NCBI GenBank assembly: GCA_907163225.1
Contig: OU015322.1
Span: forward strand, 1,054,001-1,118,000
Source of the DNA: an uncultured Rhodocyclaceae bacterium
Lineage (GTDB): Bacteria > Pseudomonadota > Gammaproteobacteria > Burkholderiales > Rhodocyclaceae
Reading direction: 5' to 3'
DNA length: 64,000 bases
Shown here: positions 62,604 to 64,000 of the stretch, in pieces
Layout: every line of letters begins with the position of its first letter
Numbering within the stretch: position 1 is the first letter of the stretch
The notes under the pieces: model-generated
Databases searched by the model: none
Told to the model about the DNA's origin: nothing
What the model saw: only the letters and a program-made list of their open reading frames with translations
Translations under genes and position numbers: made by a program

Positions 62604-63254
62604 TTACGCTTGGCCGGCAGCCAGCGCCCGACGAATCGCCGCCGCGAGGATGGCCGGATCTTCGGCGCCTACCACTATCTCCCGACCGCCGACGATGAAG
62701 GTCGGCACCATCGAAATACCCATCGCCCGGTAGCTGCGCTCCATGGCGCGTACTTCGTCGGTGTCGGTGCCGGACGCCAGATAGCGCTCGACGTCGTCAC
62801 CGGGATAGCCACATTCGACCGCCACCTGTTTGAGCAGGGCCAAATCGCCGATCCGCTCGCCGCGCTGGAACTGGGCGACGAATAGCCGCTCTACGAGCTT
62901 GGCCGCATCGCCCCGCTGCTGCGCCCAGTGGATCAGCCGGTGCGCCTGCAGCGTATTGGCACGGACCTCGATTTTCTCGAAGGCGTAGTCAACGCCCCAC
63001 GGGCGGCCGGCGGCGCGGACGCGCTCGAACAAGGCTGCGACCGGCGCTGGGCCACCAAATTTCTTTTCGAGAAACGGCAGGTAGGGTTCGCCTTCCGGCG
63101 GCGTATCGGGATTCAGGAAAAACGGGCGCCAGCGCTTTTCGCAGCTGAAGTCGGGCAACTCGCGGCGCATCTCGGCGATGGCGGCATCAAGGCGGCGCAG
63201 GCCGATAAAGCACCATGGGCAGACGAGGTCGGAGACGATTTCGATGGTAGTCAT
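62604..63254 (-). CDS. DsbA family oxidoreductase (FrnE-like)
   Basis: A 216-residue thioredoxin-fold protein. The CPWC active site is at Cys12-Cys15 (SDLVCPWCFIG), and the cis-Pro loop is in GISMVPTFIVGG. It has no signal peptide, which fits cytoplasmic FrnE-type proteins. It follows element B and lies next to a proline iminopeptidase gene. Confidence 0.9.
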   Translation of the reverse strand: MTTIEIVSDLVCPWCFIGLRRLDAAIAEMRRELPDFSCEKRWRPFFLNPDTPPEGEPYLPFLEKKFGGPAPVAALFERVRAAGRPWGVDYAFEKIEVRANTLQAHRLIHWAQQRGDAAKLVERLFVAQFQRGERIGDLALLKQVAVECGYPGDDVERYLASGTDTDEVRAMERSYRAMGISMVPTFIVGGREIVVGAEDPAILAAAIRRALAAGQA

Positions 63255-63288
63255 GGCGCGATCATACCGGCTAAATTCGCTCCGTAAA

Positions 63289-64000
63289 TCAGTCGATACT
63301 CTCCACGCACTCCACGACCCAGCCCAGCGCCTTGACGCAGGCACGGGCCATGGCCGGCGACAGCGCATCGTGGCCGGCGCTGGCCACCGGCACCCAGGTC
63401 GCTTCAGGCCAGGCGCGGTGCAACGCTTCGGCGGCCGGGGGCGGGCAGACCGGATCGGCCATGCCCTGAACGATGATGGCCGGCAGGTGGCGAATGCGGT
63501 CGATGCCTGCCAGCAGCTGGCCTGGCATCAAAAAACAATCGCGCGTCAGGTAGTGCATCTGGATGCGCGCCCTGGCCTGCTGCATGCCATTGGGTGGCGC
63601 ATCGAGCGGCTCTTTGCCGATCAGGTTGCGCTGATAGTCGAGCCAGACCCGTGCCGCCTGAGTTGCCCGTTCGGCGTGCTCGTGCAGAATGATCCGGGCG
63701 AAGACCGCCAGCGGATCGCCGCGCTCCTGGCGTGGCAGCAGCTTACCCAAGTCACGCGAATAGGCGACGATCTCTTCGCGGGAGCCCAGGAAAATGCCGT
63801 GCATGACCAGCCCAAGGACGTTTTCCGGATAAATCTGGGCATAGGCCAGGGCCAGCAGGCTGCCCCATGAGCCGCCAAAAACGATCCAGGCATGAATGCC
63901 CAGCGCCTCGCGCACGTAATCAAGATCGGCGACCAGATCGAGCGTCGTGTTCGCGCCCAGTTCGCCACTCGGCAGGCTGCGCCCGGCGCCCCGCTGATCG
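63289..64000 (-). CDS. pip: Proline iminopeptidase (partial, N-terminus beyond the window)
   Basis: Alpha/beta hydrolase reading in from the right edge with DQRGAGRSLPSGELGANTTL, the typical oxyanion-side motif. The nucleophile elbow is FGGSWGSLLAL and the catalytic His is in SAGHDALSP, with Asp in QGMADPVCPP. It removes N-terminal proline from peptides. About 60-90 N-terminal residues lie outside the window. Confidence 0.9.
   Translation of the reverse strand, partial: DQRGAGRSLPSGELGANTTLDLVADLDYVREALGIHAWIVFGGSWGSLLALAYAQIYPENVLGLVMHGIFLGSREEIVAYSRDLGKLLPRQERGDPLAVFARIILHEHAERATQAARVWLDYQRNLIGKEPLDAPPNGMQQARARIQMHYLTRDCFLMPGQLLAGIDRIRHLPAIIVQGMADPVCPPPAAEALHRAWPEATWVPVASAGHDALSPAMARACVKALGWVVECVESID

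Noticed and set aside
61978-62733. 251-codon open frame over element B
   Set aside because: Same repeat-derived peptide pattern as in element A (RQKKVAKEKATP); it is a by-product of the element, not a gene.
1-64000. CRISPR array or toxin-antitoxin pair
   Set aside because: No regularly spaced repeats with unique spacers and no recognisable toxin-antitoxin gene pair were found; the dispersed motif is too widely and unevenly spaced to be an array.

Overview
This window looks like a chromosomal segment of a high-GC betaproteobacterium, most likely Rhodocyclales (Dechloromonas/Azonexus-like). That placement is an inference from gene content: a phasin, a bacterioferritin pair with Bfd, an Fnr-hemN-copper cluster, GPH-like and light-response genes, a PilE/FimT/PilVWXY1 operon and a ribF-ileS-lspA-fkpB-ispH operon. 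No rRNA, tRNA, CRISPR array or prophage was seen. One complete insertion sequence (IS630 family) is present.

Layout. 0-4 kb: left-pointing transglutaminase/DUF2126 gene followed by the start of a circularly permuted ATP-grasp gene, behind a good sigma-54 promoter and an NtrC-like site. 4-10.3 kb: VOC protein, TonB-like protein, cytochrome c', two flavoproteins, a cysteine-less HMA-like protein and an FNR-boxed phasin gene. 10.3-20.4 kb: a left-pointing operon (glutathione peroxidase, amine-oxidase-like flavoprotein, DUF1365, cyclopropane-fatty-acid-synthase-like, chalcone-isomerase-like, MFS, DUF3833, SDR, NTF2-like) facing a LitR/CarH-type B12 photoreceptor-repressor. The first gene of the operon is broken by an IS630 element whose removal restores a perfect signal peptide. 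20.5-22.9 kb: a second ATP-grasp/alpha-E pair, also with a sigma-54 promoter and NtrC-like sites. 23-28 kb: thiolase, CbiB-like, Nudix, retropepsin-like, GATase, YajQ. 28-33 kb: arginine genes (argD-argF-argG, argG with a histone-H1-like tail), DUF3579, rpsT. 33.4-41.6 kb: type IV pilus minor-pilin operon with pilY1 and a TonB-like gene. 41.6-47.2 kb: ispH-fkpB-lspA-ileS-ribF. 47.4-50.3 kb: membrane protein, nudC, two bacterioferritins, bfd. 50.3-57 kb: selD, copZ, copA, TauE/SafE-like, hemN, fnr. 57-64 kb: DUF302, porin, TonB receptor, FKBP, FrnE-like, partial proline iminopeptidase.

The most unusual structure is a dispersed motif of about 32 bp (T-rich half followed by CCGGTTGACCGTGGAA) with 18 well-matched copies. 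About half lie inside conserved genes in several reading frames, 14 of 18 point the same way, and none lies between 27.6 and 45.0 kb. Two copies sit at the exact centre of two ~540 bp inverted-repeat elements. The second strong theme is that both separated ATP-grasp/alpha-E/transglutaminase loci carry GG-N10-GC promoters plus NtrC-like sites sharing a 12-base sequence, pointing to nitrogen control of a poorly understood peptide-ligation system.
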